Origin: Trebonia sp963759545
Lineage (GTDB): Bacteria; Actinomycetota; Actinomycetes; Streptosporangiales; Streptosporangiaceae
Assembly (NCBI GenBank): GCA_963759545.1
Contig: CAVXAB010000045.1
Span: 14,516-78,515 of the forward strand
Direction: 5' to 3'
Length of the DNA stretch: 64,000 nt
Shown: piece by piece, positions 18,873-26,995 of the stretch
Layout: the number at the start of each line of letters is the position of its first letter
How positions within the stretch are numbered: the first letter of the stretch is position 1
Program-made: the position numbers and the translations under genes
Notes under the pieces: model-generated
What the model saw: the letters and a program-made list of their open reading frames with translations, nothing else
What the model was told of the DNA's origin: nothing
Database searches by the model: none

Positions 18873-19307
18873 ATGGCAGCCGATGCGCAATGGAGCTAGC
18901 CGCGCCAGCGAAGCGGGAGCAGTGCCAGGCCGGCGCGGGCCGGCGAACTGGAGGCGGCGGTCCTCGAGGTACTGCAGCGCGACCGGTCCGCGCTGTCGCC
19001 TGGCGAGGTCAGGGAGCTGATCGGCGGCGACCTCGCCTACACCACGGTGGTGACGATCCTCTCCAGGCTGCACGCCAAGGGCGTCCTCGACCGGCGCAAG
19101 TCGGGCCGCGCCTACCTGTACGCGCCGGTCGCCGACTCGCCGGGCCTCGCCGCCCGCCGGATGGCCCGCGTCCTCGACGAAGAGTCGGACAGGGAGGCGG
19201 TACTCGCCAGGTTCGTCTCCTCGCTCTCCGGCCGTGACGAGGAACTGCTGCGCCGCATGCTCGCCGATCCCAACCTGGACGGCGCCAACCTGGACGGCGG
19301 AGGCTGA
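18873..19307 (+). pseudogene. BlaI/MecI-family winged-helix repressor (5' end disrupted)
   Basis: The body is clear from about 18942: GELEAAVLEVLQRD, SPGEVRELIGGDLAYTTVVT, ILSRLHAKGVLDRRKSGRAY, then a dimerisation tail ending before the TGA at 19305-19307. The best ribosome site (GAAGGGAG) precedes ATG 18873, which is in the right frame but hits a TAG at 18897. ATG 18883 avoids the stop but needs a frame change near 18935. Either a point error or a one-base indel has damaged the 5' end, or an unusual CTG start at 18948 is used. The family represses a metalloprotease-linked regulon, often beta-lactamase or cell-envelope genes. It is followed one base later by an M56 peptidase. Confidence 0.75.
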
Positions 19308-19308
19308 G

Positions 19309-20313
19309 GTGCACTTCGCCGTCTACCTCCCGCTCGTCGTCCCGGTGCTCGCGGCGCTCGCCGCGCGGCCGCTGGCCGACCGGCTGCCGCCCGCCGCCGC
19401 CACGTGGCTGCTCGCGGCCAGTGCCCTGGTCCTGGCGCTCGCGTCGAGCGCGGTCCTCGGCATGCTCGCACTGTCCGCGCTGGTCAGGATCCCGGTCATC
19501 GACGCGGTCGCGCACCTGTCAGGACCGGTCATCAGAAGCAGTGACGCCGTATCCGTGCCGGTCGCGATCGTGGCCGGCGGCCTCCTGGTGATGGCGGCCG
19601 TGGCCGCGTGCCGTGCCGTGTGGCGGCGCGGCCGCGCGATCGCCGCGGCGCACCGGCACGCGAGCAGCCTGCCCGGCGTGAGCCAGGTGGTGGTGACCGA
19701 GGACACCGCCGCCGACGCCTACACGTTGCCCGGGTGGCCGTGCCGGATCGTCATCACCCAGGGGATGCTCCGCGCCCTGTCCGCCGGCGAGCGGGGTGTC
19801 CTGCTCGCTCACGAGCGCTCGCACGCCAGGGGCTCGCACTACCTCTTCACGTCGGTCGCGCGCCTGGCCGCGGCCGCCAACCCGCTGCTCCGCCCGGTCG
19901 CCGCCCAGACCGGCTACACCGTGGAGCGCTGGGCCGACGAGCGGGCCGCGACCCAGGCCGGCGACCGTACCCTCGCCGCCCGTGCGATCGCCCGCGCCGC
20001 GCTCGCGACCTCCGCGGCCCCGCCAGGCCGTGACGCCGCGATGACCGCCCTCGGCCTCATTACCCAGGAGGGGGAGCACCGGGCCGGCCTGCACCGCGGC
20101 GACCAGCCCCGTGCTGACCAGCCCCGTGTTGACCTGCACAAGGCCGGCCAGGTGCCGCGCCGCGTCGCCGCGCTGCTCGCCCCGCGGCCCCGGCTGCGCC
20201 TGCTCCTGCTGGCCGCCGCGATCGTCCTCGTCGCCATCTCCGGCGCCGCCGCCCTTGAGGCCGCCCGCAACTTCCATCAGCTCATCGAACTGGCCCAGGG
20301 CCAGCACGCCTAG
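19309..20313 (+). CDS. M56/M48-type membrane zinc metalloprotease (BlaR1-related)
   Basis: A 334-aa membrane protein starting at GTG 19309, one base after the BlaI stop. N-terminal TM helices (YLPLVVPVLAALAARPL, AATWLLAASALVLALASSAV, VPVAIVAGGLLVMAAVAACR) precede the gluzincin domain. The zinc motif is LLAHERSHARGSHYL (H-E-x-x-H), with the Glu-containing third-ligand helix at ERWADERAA. A further TM helix ends the chain (LLLLAAAIVLVAISGAAAL). Unlike BlaR1 there is no C-terminal penicillin-binding sensor. In BlaI-M56 pairs the protease cleaves the repressor after a membrane signal. Confidence 0.9.
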   Translation: MHFAVYLPLVVPVLAALAARPLADRLPPAAATWLLAASALVLALASSAVLGMLALSALVRIPVIDAVAHLSGPVIRSSDAVSVPVAIVAGGLLVMAAVAACRAVWRRGRAIAAAHRHASSLPGVSQVVVTEDTAADAYTLPGWPCRIVITQGMLRALSAGERGVLLAHERSHARGSHYLFTSVARLAAAANPLLRPVAAQTGYTVERWADERAATQAGDRTLAARAIARAALATSAAPPGRDAAMTALGLITQEGEHRAGLHRGDQPRADQPRVDLHKAGQVPRRVAALLAPRPRLRLLLLAAAIVLVAISGAAALEAARNFHQLIELAQGQHA

Positions 20314-20553
20314 CCGGCGCGGCGGGCACCGCGCGGCGAGACCCGTCAAGCGGGGACATGCACCGACACAACCGGTGGAATCGCGTTTTCACCCGGGAAA
20401 TCGCACCAATCGGTGACGGTCGGCGACCGTAGACGGCGCGTTCGGAAAAAACTCTCGCGCTGCGCCGTTGTTTCCGCTCTGGTCGCAACAGCGGTTGCCG
20501 TAGAGTAACAGCCGATCCCGACCGGGACACCCCCTCTCACCTCGGGCGGACAC

Positions 20554-21306
20554 ATGCGCTGTGCCTTCTCGTGGGCCACCCGCCCGGCTACTGCGAACGG
20601 TTGCGACCCCGACGGCAACCCGGCCGGCGGCGACATCGCCTGCGCCGTCGTCGCCCCGCACGGCGTCCGCCTGCTCATCGGCGACGTGATGGGACATGAC
20701 CCGCGCGCCGCGCAGACCGCGGAGAAGGTCACCCGCGCCTTCCGCAGGATCGCGGCCAGCCCGGACCCGTTGCAGGTCGTCGCGGCACGGCTGCACGCGT
20801 TCGTCGCCGAGCACGCGGACGGCGAGGAGTTCGTCACCGCGCAGTTCGTCTCGATCCCGAACGGCGATGACGACGCGCAGATCGTCTGCTGCGGGCACCC
20901 GCCGCCCCTGCTGCTGCGCGACGGCCGGGTGACGGCGCTCGACGTCCTGCCGCCGTCGCCGCCGCTCGGCCTCCTCGACATGGGCGGCTACTCGCCGCAC
21001 GCCGACCTCCTCGGTGCCCGCGCGGGTGACAGCGTGCTCCTCTACACCGACGGGGTCAGCGAGGCCTACGACGACCGCGGCCTTGCTTACCCACTGGCCG
21101 AGCGCGCCGCGGCCCTCGCCGCGCGTTCGCGGGCGGGCGAGCGGCGCGAGCAGGCAAGCGACCGCCTGCCCGAACTGCTGCGGGACGACCTGCTCGACCA
21201 TGTCGGCGGTGACCTGCGCGATGACGCCACACTGCTGCACCTGTGGTTCGCCGATGCGCAAGCCGGGCGTCACGCCACTGTGGCCACGCGCGTTGTGCGC
21301 TGTTAA
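20554..21306 (+). CDS. SpoIIE-type PP2C serine/threonine phosphatase
   Basis: A 250-aa stand-alone PP2C_SIG/SpoIIE domain. Metal-binding motifs are GGDIACAV, LLIGDVMGHDPRA and LLYTDGVSEAYDD, with the usual GHPPPLLLRDG strand and a C-terminal DDATLLHLWF. The cytoplasmic phosphatase would dephosphorylate an anti-sigma-factor antagonist in a partner-switching cascade. No sensor (PAS/GAF) domain is attached, and no anti-sigma or antagonist gene is adjacent. The upstream 240 bases (20314-20553) hold no other gene. Confidence 0.88.
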   Translation: MRCAFSWATRPATANGCDPDGNPAGGDIACAVVAPHGVRLLIGDVMGHDPRAAQTAEKVTRAFRRIAASPDPLQVVAARLHAFVAEHADGEEFVTAQFVSIPNGDDDAQIVCCGHPPPLLLRDGRVTALDVLPPSPPLGLLDMGGYSPHADLLGARAGDSVLLYTDGVSEAYDDRGLAYPLAERAAALAARSRAGERREQASDRLPELLRDDLLDHVGGDLRDDATLLHLWFADAQAGRHATVATRVVRC

Positions 21307-21410
21307 TAACATTTGCGCCACGGGTTTTGCCTCGCAACCGATAGACACCCTCCGGTACGGAGCCACAATCGCGGAAGGACAGCCGTCACTGGGGCCGGAG
21401 GTTACCCGAC

Positions 21411-23108
21411 ATGGCGATGCCAACCGCATTGGAAATCGCTCGACAAGCCACACTTAAGCCGATTACCGAAATCGCCGATGACATCGGCATCCCGCCCTGG
21501 CTCACCGAGCAGCACGGCGAGCACGTCGCCAAGATCGACCTCAGGGCCGTCGAGGAGCTCAAGGACCGCCAGAAGGCCAAGTACGTCGTCGTCACCGCCA
21601 TCACCCCGACCCCGCTCGGCGAGGGCAAGACGACCACGACGATCGGCCTCGGCATGGCGTTCCGCCACATTGGCAAGAAGGCCACGATCTCCATCCGCCA
21701 GGCGTCCATGGGCCCCACCTTCGGCATCAAGGGCGGCGCGGCGGGCGGCGGCTATTCCCAGGCGGTCCCGTTCGAGCTGCTCAACCTGCACCTGACCGGC
21801 GACATGCACGCGGTCACCGCCGCGCACAACCAGATCGCCGCGATGCTGGACAACAGCCTCTACATGGGCAACCAGTTCGGCCTCGACCTGAACCAGATCA
21901 CCTGGAAGCGGGTGATCGACATCAACGACAGGGCACTGCGCAACATCGTGATCGGCCTTGGCGCGGCTGGAGACGGCGTCCCGAGGCAGGCGGGCTTCGA
22001 CATCACCGCGGCGAGCGAGGTGATGGCGGTTCTTGCCTTGTCTAAGAGCCTCAAAGACCTAAGAGAACGCCTTGGTCGCATCGTCGTCGGCTACACCAAG
22101 CAAGGCGAGCCGGTCACCGCCGAGCAGCTTCAGGCGGCCGGCGCCGCCGCGGTCATGATGCGCGAGGCACTCAAGCCGAACCTGCTGCAGACCCTGGAGA
22201 ACACCCCCGTCTTCGTGCACGCGGGCCCGTTCGGCAACATCGCGCACGGTAACTCGAGCGTCGTCGCCGACCTCATCGGCATCCACACGGGCGACTTCCT
22301 CGTCACCGAGGCGGGCTTCGGCGCCGACATGGGTGCCGAGCGGTTCTTCAACATCAAGTGCCGCGTCTCCGGCCTCAAGCCGGACGCCGCCGTCGTGGTC
22401 GCGACGGTGCGGGCGCTGAAGAGCCACTCGGGCAAGTACAAGGTCGTCGCCGGCCGCCCGCTCCCGGAGGAGATGCTCAAGGAGAACCCGGAGGACGTCA
22501 TGATCGGCGCGGCGAACCTGCGCAAGCAGCTGGAGAACATCCGCGCGCACGGCGTCGAGCCGGTCGTCGCGATCAACGCCATGCCCAGCGACTTCCAGTC
22601 CGAGCGCGACGCGATCCACGAGCTCGCCGCGTCCATGGGCGTCAGGTCCGCGGTCGGCACCCACTTCGTCGACGGCGGCCGCGGCGCCGCCGAGATAGCG
22701 GAAGCGGTCACCGAGGTGGCGAGCAAGCCGAACAACTTCCACCACCTCTACCCGGCCGAGGCCAAGCTTAAGGAGAAGATCGAGGCCCTCGCCACCAAGA
22801 TCTACGGCGCCGACGGCGTGGACTACACCCCCCTGGCAAGCCGCCAGCTCGACGGCTACGAGAAGAACGGCTTCGGCGCCCTCCCGATCTGCGTCGCCAA
22901 GACCCAGTACAGCCTGAGCCACGACGCCAACCTCAAGGGCGCCCCCACGGGCTTCCGCCTCCCGATTCGCGAGGTCCGCGCGAGCGTCGGCGCCGGCTTC
23001 ATCTACCCGATCTGCGGCGACATGCGCACCATGCCGGGCCTGGCCAGAAATCCCGCGGCGGCCAGCATCGACCTAGACGAGAACGGCAACATCGTCGGCC
23101 TCTACTAA
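21411..23108 (+). CDS. fhs: Formate--tetrahydrofolate ligase
   Basis: A 565-aa protein, typical length. The P-loop TPTPLGEGKTTTTIGL, the RQASMGPTFGIKGGAAGGGY and LTGDMHAVTAAHN segments, and the C-terminal GAGFIYPICGDMRTMPGL are diagnostic. It condenses formate and tetrahydrofolate with ATP to 10-formyl-THF, feeding one-carbon metabolism in the cytoplasm. The start ATG at 21411 lies ten bases after GGAGG. The last 161 bases, including the stop codon, are repeated almost perfectly 6,864 bp downstream, so this 3' end may have been supplied by an integrated element. Confidence 0.97.
   Translation: MAMPTALEIARQATLKPITEIADDIGIPPWLTEQHGEHVAKIDLRAVEELKDRQKAKYVVVTAITPTPLGEGKTTTTIGLGMAFRHIGKKATISIRQASMGPTFGIKGGAAGGGYSQAVPFELLNLHLTGDMHAVTAAHNQIAAMLDNSLYMGNQFGLDLNQITWKRVIDINDRALRNIVIGLGAAGDGVPRQAGFDITAASEVMAVLALSKSLKDLRERLGRIVVGYTKQGEPVTAEQLQAAGAAAVMMREALKPNLLQTLENTPVFVHAGPFGNIAHGNSSVVADLIGIHTGDFLVTEAGFGADMGAERFFNIKCRVSGLKPDAAVVVATVRALKSHSGKYKVVAGRPLPEEMLKENPEDVMIGAANLRKQLENIRAHGVEPVVAINAMPSDFQSERDAIHELAASMGVRSAVGTHFVDGGRGAAEIAEAVTEVASKPNNFHHLYPAEAKLKEKIEALATKIYGADGVDYTPLASRQLDGYEKNGFGALPICVAKTQYSLSHDANLKGAPTGFRLPIREVRASVGAGFIYPICGDMRTMPGLARNPAAASIDLDENGNIVGLY
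22948..23108 (+). repeat. Direct repeat copy 1 (fhs 3' end)
   Basis: The 161 bases from CGGGCTTCCGCCTCCC to the TAA stop of fhs recur at 29812-29972 with only two substitutions (ACC/ACT and CTA/CTG, both synonymous). Sequence similarity stops abruptly at both ends. Confidence 0.95.
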
Positions 23109-23492
23109 GACCCAAACCTCAAACAGGTCTCCGGGGGTGAGGGCAGGCGCCCGGCATCCGGTCCGCCTCCCTCGCTCTTTGTGCCTATCCCGAACGAATG
23201 CGGTTGACCCTGTTCCGCCGGGCTTTCCGTGATTACGCGACCTTAACGGTCCAGTCGCCGACGCGGGCCACGACGTCGACCGGTCAGCCGCATTTGCCAC
23301 GCGTGCAACATCTCATCGAATAGGGCACTCGCAAATATCGGCCAGCAGTCGACATAAATCACCAATACGCCGATGCCTTGCTGGAACCCCATGTGCGCCA
23401 GCCGAATACGGACAAATCTCGTACTGTTGACAGGAAACGAGTAAGTCGCCTAGGGTGTCCGTATCCGTCGGCGTTCAGGGGGGAACCGAACT
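23109..23492. other. Intergenic region after fhs
   Basis: A stretch of ~380 bases without a supported gene. It contains a copy of the dispersed motif (23191-23212) and becomes more AT-rich from about 23310 to 23450, where a promoter for the small ORF at 23493 is likely. No clear hairpin terminator for fhs was seen. Confidence 0.4.
23191..23212 (+). repeat. dispersed intergenic motif, copy 3
   Basis: CGAACGAATGCGGTTGACCC plus TG matches the copy at 18692 at 20 of 22 bases. Together with the preceding TATCC it also resembles the copies at 5238 and 35848. Confidence 0.4.
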
Positions 23493-23743
23493 ATGCCGGA
23501 TGAATGTACTTCACTTTCCGCTGCGGGCAAGCAATTCTCGGACCCGGAGTTCCTTCGGAAATTAATGAGATCCCGGCTGCCGAGCGGGCGGATTTCGCCG
23601 CCGATCCTGCCGTATGGCTCAGCAATGCAGGCTACCCAGTACCCGCAGGCCTGAGTGTTAGCGTTGAACTCAACGCGGCAGAGCAGGCGGCCTCCGGCGT
23701 GCGTGGAAACGTCAAGCACCAGACCTGCGTCGGTCCTTCTTGA
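23493..23743 (+). pseudogene. Small peptide with NHLP-leader-like sequence (one frameshift)
   Basis: ATG 23493 follows a strong GGGGGGAA site. The frame gives MPDECTSLSAAGKQFSDPEF and then FLRKL; one missing A near 23562 restores a continuous reading NEIPAAERADFAADPAVWLS, NAGYPVPAGLSVSVELNAAE, and a short tail ending KHQTCVGPS at 23743. The D-P-x-x-x-L-x-x-x-G-x-x-[VI]-P-x-G-x-x-[VI]-x-V pattern is that of nitrile-hydratase-like leader peptides (NHLP) of RiPP precursors. The ~15-residue tail contains one Cys and one Thr and would be the core. No lanthionine synthetase, cyclodehydratase or radical SAM gene is nearby, so the RiPP reading is tentative. It could equally be a small regulatory or nitrile-hydratase-alpha-like relic. 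Confidence 0.4.
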
Positions 23744-23942
23744 GCCCGAATATGCTATGCGCACGGCCCGGGCGAGCATTAGTAGTAGCCTGGCGCCATA
23801 TCTCGCCAGTCGCATTACGCTCTCAGGCTTCCGGGCCGGGAAAGCGGATTGTTGCACGCGAGTATGACGAGGCGTGGTGCGCTGTTTCTTGCCGAGAGCA
23901 GAGGGCTCTCCGCGATCGTCCAGGTTGGAAGGGAACGTGACG

Positions 23943-25622
23943 ATGACTAGTCAAACGACGGAGCAGGCGGATGGCTTGACATTCGCTGCCTACCCTGGGG
24001 ATGGCGCGGTCCTGCTCGCCTTCGACGTCGATCAGGGCCTCGAGCAGGATCTGGCTGGCTTTGCCGTCGAGTACACCGATCCGGACGGCAAGACATTCCC
24101 GGTGCTGAACAGGCTGGGCTTCACGCAGGCGATCACCAGTGCGACCACGCCGGAACAACGCGAGTTCACCCCTACCAGCGATGCGCCTCTGCAGAAATTT
24201 CACTGGGTTCACTTCCCTCCGGACGTGAAACCCGGCACCTTCACCTATAAGGCCACGGCGATGCTCTTCCAGGCGGGCAGCGAAACAGCGCTGACCGCCG
24301 GGCCGTCCGCCGAAGTCGGCGTGGTGCTGAGGCCGCTGCAGTCGGGCCCGTTTCAGCTCGGCTTCACGCGCGGGTACATTTCCTCGCAGGCCTACGCCGA
24401 GCAGTTCCACAACAAGCCGATCGAGCCGTCACCTCCCGCCTTCGACTTCGACACGAGCCCCTATCAAGCGCAGTATCAGTGGCTTGGCTTCCACGCGCAC
24501 CGGCTGATCTTCGACTTCGTCGCCGAGACGCTGGCCGACCAGGGCCTCAGCCTGGATGTCTTCGCCTACGACCTCGATGAACCCGACATCATCCGGCAGC
24601 TCGGCCAGCTGGGGCCGCGCCTGCGCCTTTATCTGGATAACTCCGCCAGCCACATCGGTGACAAGGACAGGGAGCCGAAAGCGCACGACTGGCTCACCGC
24701 GCAGGGCGCCCAGGTCAAGGTCGGCCACTTCCAGCGCTTCTCCCACGACAAGGTGCTGATCCAAAAGCGGGGCACCGCGGCGCTGAAGGTACTGAGCGGC
24801 TCGGCGAACTTCTCCGTCCGCGGCCTGTACGTACAGTCCAACAACGTCTTTACGTTCGATGACCAAGCCACTGCGGCCCTGTACGAACAGGCCTTCCAGC
24901 AGTCCTGGGACAACCCGTCCGGATTCGCCGCCAGCGAGCTCGCCGCCAGCTGGCACGAATGCGGAGGACACGACGGCCTGCCCGGCTACTCGGTCTGCCT
25001 CAGCCCTCACCGCAGCGCTTCCGTGTCACTCGACCGGGTTACCAGTGCCGTAACCGGCGCCAGGAGCTCCGTCCTGTTCGCGATCATGGAGATCGGCGCG
25101 GGGACCGGGCCCCTTCTCGACGCCATTCGGGCACTGCCGTCGCGCCCGGAACTCTACGCGTTCGGCACTACGCAACGACTCGACGGATCCCTCAAGGTGC
25201 AGAAATCCGGCGACCCCGCCAACACGCCGTTTATCCCCTTCTCTTATCTTTCTGACAAGGTCCCGGCGCCGTTCAGAGCAGAATGGGGCGGCGGTGCGGG
25301 CCAGGTCATCCACCACAAGTTCGTCGTCACCGACTTCAACGGCGACAACCCGCTCGTGTTCGCGGGCTCATCCAACCTCACGGCCGGCGGCGAGGAGCAA
25401 AACGGCGACAACCTAGTGTGCTTCGCCGATCGCGGCATCGCCGCCAAGTACGCGATCGAGGCGATCCAGCTCGTGGACCACTACCGCTTCCGGGCCGCCA
25501 TGCAGAAGGCCACCGAAGCCCAACCGCTCCAGCTCCAGCCCCGTAGCGCTCATTGGGCCTTGAGCTACTACACCCCCGGCAACCCCAAGTTCCGCGAACG
25601 CACCCTCCTAGCCGGTCACTGA
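23943..25622 (+). CDS. Phospholipase D-like domain protein
   Basis: A 559-aa protein starting at ATG 23943, chosen for the GGAAGGGAACG site upstream of it (the frame extends to 23874). Two PLD-like halves are visible. The first has SHDKVLIQKRG (H268-x-K) followed by LSGSANFSVRGLY; its HKD Asp position is Gln. The second has a full HKD motif, IHHKFVVTDFNGD (H457-x-K-x4-D), followed by FAGSSNLTAGG. The pseudodimeric PLD fold usually needs both His residues, so activity as a phosphodiesterase or nuclease is possible. No signal peptide or TM segment is seen. It lies in the segment flanked by the fhs direct repeats, and substrate and role are unknown. Confidence 0.8.
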   Translation: MTSQTTEQADGLTFAAYPGDGAVLLAFDVDQGLEQDLAGFAVEYTDPDGKTFPVLNRLGFTQAITSATTPEQREFTPTSDAPLQKFHWVHFPPDVKPGTFTYKATAMLFQAGSETALTAGPSAEVGVVLRPLQSGPFQLGFTRGYISSQAYAEQFHNKPIEPSPPAFDFDTSPYQAQYQWLGFHAHRLIFDFVAETLADQGLSLDVFAYDLDEPDIIRQLGQLGPRLRLYLDNSASHIGDKDREPKAHDWLTAQGAQVKVGHFQRFSHDKVLIQKRGTAALKVLSGSANFSVRGLYVQSNNVFTFDDQATAALYEQAFQQSWDNPSGFAASELAASWHECGGHDGLPGYSVCLSPHRSASVSLDRVTSAVTGARSSVLFAIMEIGAGTGPLLDAIRALPSRPELYAFGTTQRLDGSLKVQKSGDPANTPFIPFSYLSDKVPAPFRAEWGGGAGQVIHHKFVVTDFNGDNPLVFAGSSNLTAGGEEQNGDNLVCFADRGIAAKYAIEAIQLVDHYRFRAAMQKATEAQPLQLQPRSAHWALSYYTPGNPKFRERTLLAGH

Positions 25623-25768
25623 CTAGGGCTTCCGTGCCCGGGTTCAACAACTATTTCTCCAGCAAGGAGGACGCGCTGCTGTCGGTCGGCGCGGACCGCG
25701 GAGCGCAAATGGTGGCCGCGCTGCGTGCCCGGCCGGAAGGCGAGCCGCTAGCTTCCCTTTTGCTCCAT
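25622..25768 (+). pseudogene. TetR-family regulator fragment
   Basis: Directly after the PLD-like stop, about 48 codons read as the middle of a TetR/AcrR protein: FNNYFSSKEDALLSVGADRG, then QMVAALRARPEGEPLASLLL. This corresponds to the end of the helix-turn-helix and the start of the ligand domain. No start codon, first HTH helices or C-terminal domain are present. It is a remnant of a deleted gene and marks a rearrangement junction within the inserted segment. Confidence 0.7.
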
Positions 25769-25806
25769 CGTGGCCGAGGCCGCCCGACAGGGCGGCCTCG
25801 GCCACG
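25769..25806. terminator. Bidirectional hairpin terminator
   Basis: A perfect 16-bp inverted repeat, CGTGGCCGAGGCCGCC / GGCGGCCTCGGCCACG, extendable by one pair and closed by a 4-base GACA loop. It lies between the rightward PLD/TetR remnant and the leftward methyltransferase, where a shared terminator is expected. Confidence 0.8.
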
Positions 25807-25845
25807 TCGACGGCTGCCCCCGCGAGCCGTCGGCGGGTGGAAGAG

Positions 25846-26901
25846 CTAAGGGCGGGCTTCGTAGACGATGTTGAACGGGGTCTCGGCGACGCGGCGGAAG
25901 CGGGTGAAGCCGGCGTCCGTGACCAGGTGCCTGATGGGTTCCTCGCCTGCCTGCGCGCCGAGGGAGTAGCCACCGTCCTGGGACAGGGCGTTCGGCACGC
26001 AGAGGAAGGTGGAGAAGGAGTAGTACACGCGGCCGACCGGGTTGAGGTTGTCGGCGACGCTGGCACCGGCGAAGGGCTCGACTATCATCCAGGTTCCGCC
26101 GCCGGCGACCTGGCTATAGATGTGGCGGGCCGCGGCGAGCGGGTCACCCATGTCGTGCAGGCAGTCGAACGTCGTCACCAGGTCATACGGGCCGCCGGTG
26201 AACGTCTGGGCCGACGCCGCGTCGAAGGACACCCGGTCGGCCAGGCCCGCGTCGGCGGCCCGCTTGTTGGCTTGCTGAACCGACTCGGCGTGGTAGTCCG
26301 AACCGGTGAACTCCGAGTTCGGGTAGGCCTCGGCCATCAGCACGGTGGACGCGCCGTGGCCGCAGCCCACGTCCGCGACGCGGGCGCCCGCGCCGAGCTT
26401 GGCCTGGACGCCGTCCAGCGCCGGGAGCCAGCTGGATACCAGGTTGGCGGCGTAGCCGGGGCGGAAGAACCGCTCGCAGCCTGCGAACACCTCGCCGTCG
26501 TGCTGGTGCCAGCCGATGCCTGCGCCGGTGCGGAACGCCTCAGTGACCTGGTCCTCGGCGCGCAGTGCGCCCAGGGCGAGCTGGAACGCGCCGGGCACGT
26601 AGACCGCGCCGTCCGGGTCGGTGAGCGCGAAGGCCTGCTCCGGGGTCAGCGAGTAGGTGCCCGCTTGCGGGTCGTACTGCACGTAGCCGCCCGCGGCCTG
26701 GCCGCGCAGCCACTCGTCGACGTAGCGGGTCGCCGTTCCGGTGCGCTCGGCGAGCTCACGCGGCAGCAGCGGCTGGTCGGCGAGCGCGCGGTAGAAGCCA
26801 AGCCGGTCACCGATGAGAACGCTGCCCGCCGCCATCGTCGCGCCGAGGTCCCCGACGAACTTGTGCAGGAAATCCATCAGCTTGTCTTGATCCACCGTCA
26901 T
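25846..26901 (-). CDS. Class I SAM-dependent methyltransferase with N-terminal winged helix
   Basis: A 351-aa protein behind a strong AGGAGG ribosome site. Residues ~20-90 form a winged-helix/dimerisation region (LGFYRALADQPLLPRELAER ... YVDEWLRGQAAGGYV). The Rossmann motif I is VADVGCGHGASTVLMAEAYP, followed by the acidic strand FTGSDYHAESV and motif IV YDLVTTFDCLHDM. Length and architecture resemble the Mycobacterium Rv2258c family, whose substrate is not established. It is probably cytoplasmic. It is transcribed toward the hairpin at 25769, and a LuxR-type regulator lies upstream on the same strand. Confidence 0.88.
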   Translation of the reverse strand: MTVDQDKLMDFLHKFVGDLGATMAAGSVLIGDRLGFYRALADQPLLPRELAERTGTATRYVDEWLRGQAAGGYVQYDPQAGTYSLTPEQAFALTDPDGAVYVPGAFQLALGALRAEDQVTEAFRTGAGIGWHQHDGEVFAGCERFFRPGYAANLVSSWLPALDGVQAKLGAGARVADVGCGHGASTVLMAEAYPNSEFTGSDYHAESVQQANKRAADAGLADRVSFDAASAQTFTGGPYDLVTTFDCLHDMGDPLAAARHIYSQVAGGGTWMIVEPFAGASVADNLNPVGRVYYSFSTFLCVPNALSQDGGYSLGAQAGEEPIRHLVTDAGFTRFRRVAETPFNIVYEARP

Positions 26902-26995
26902 CTTTTCCTCCTGGGTTGATCTGGACTGATCCCAGGAGTACGCCGCACCGGGTTGTTACCACATCCGCGGTCACTACCGAACCCGGCCAGGCGAG

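Noticed and set aside
25622..25849. An intact TetR gene after the PLD-like gene
   Set aside because: No start, no complete HTH and no C-terminal domain could be found in any frame; only a ~48-codon remnant.
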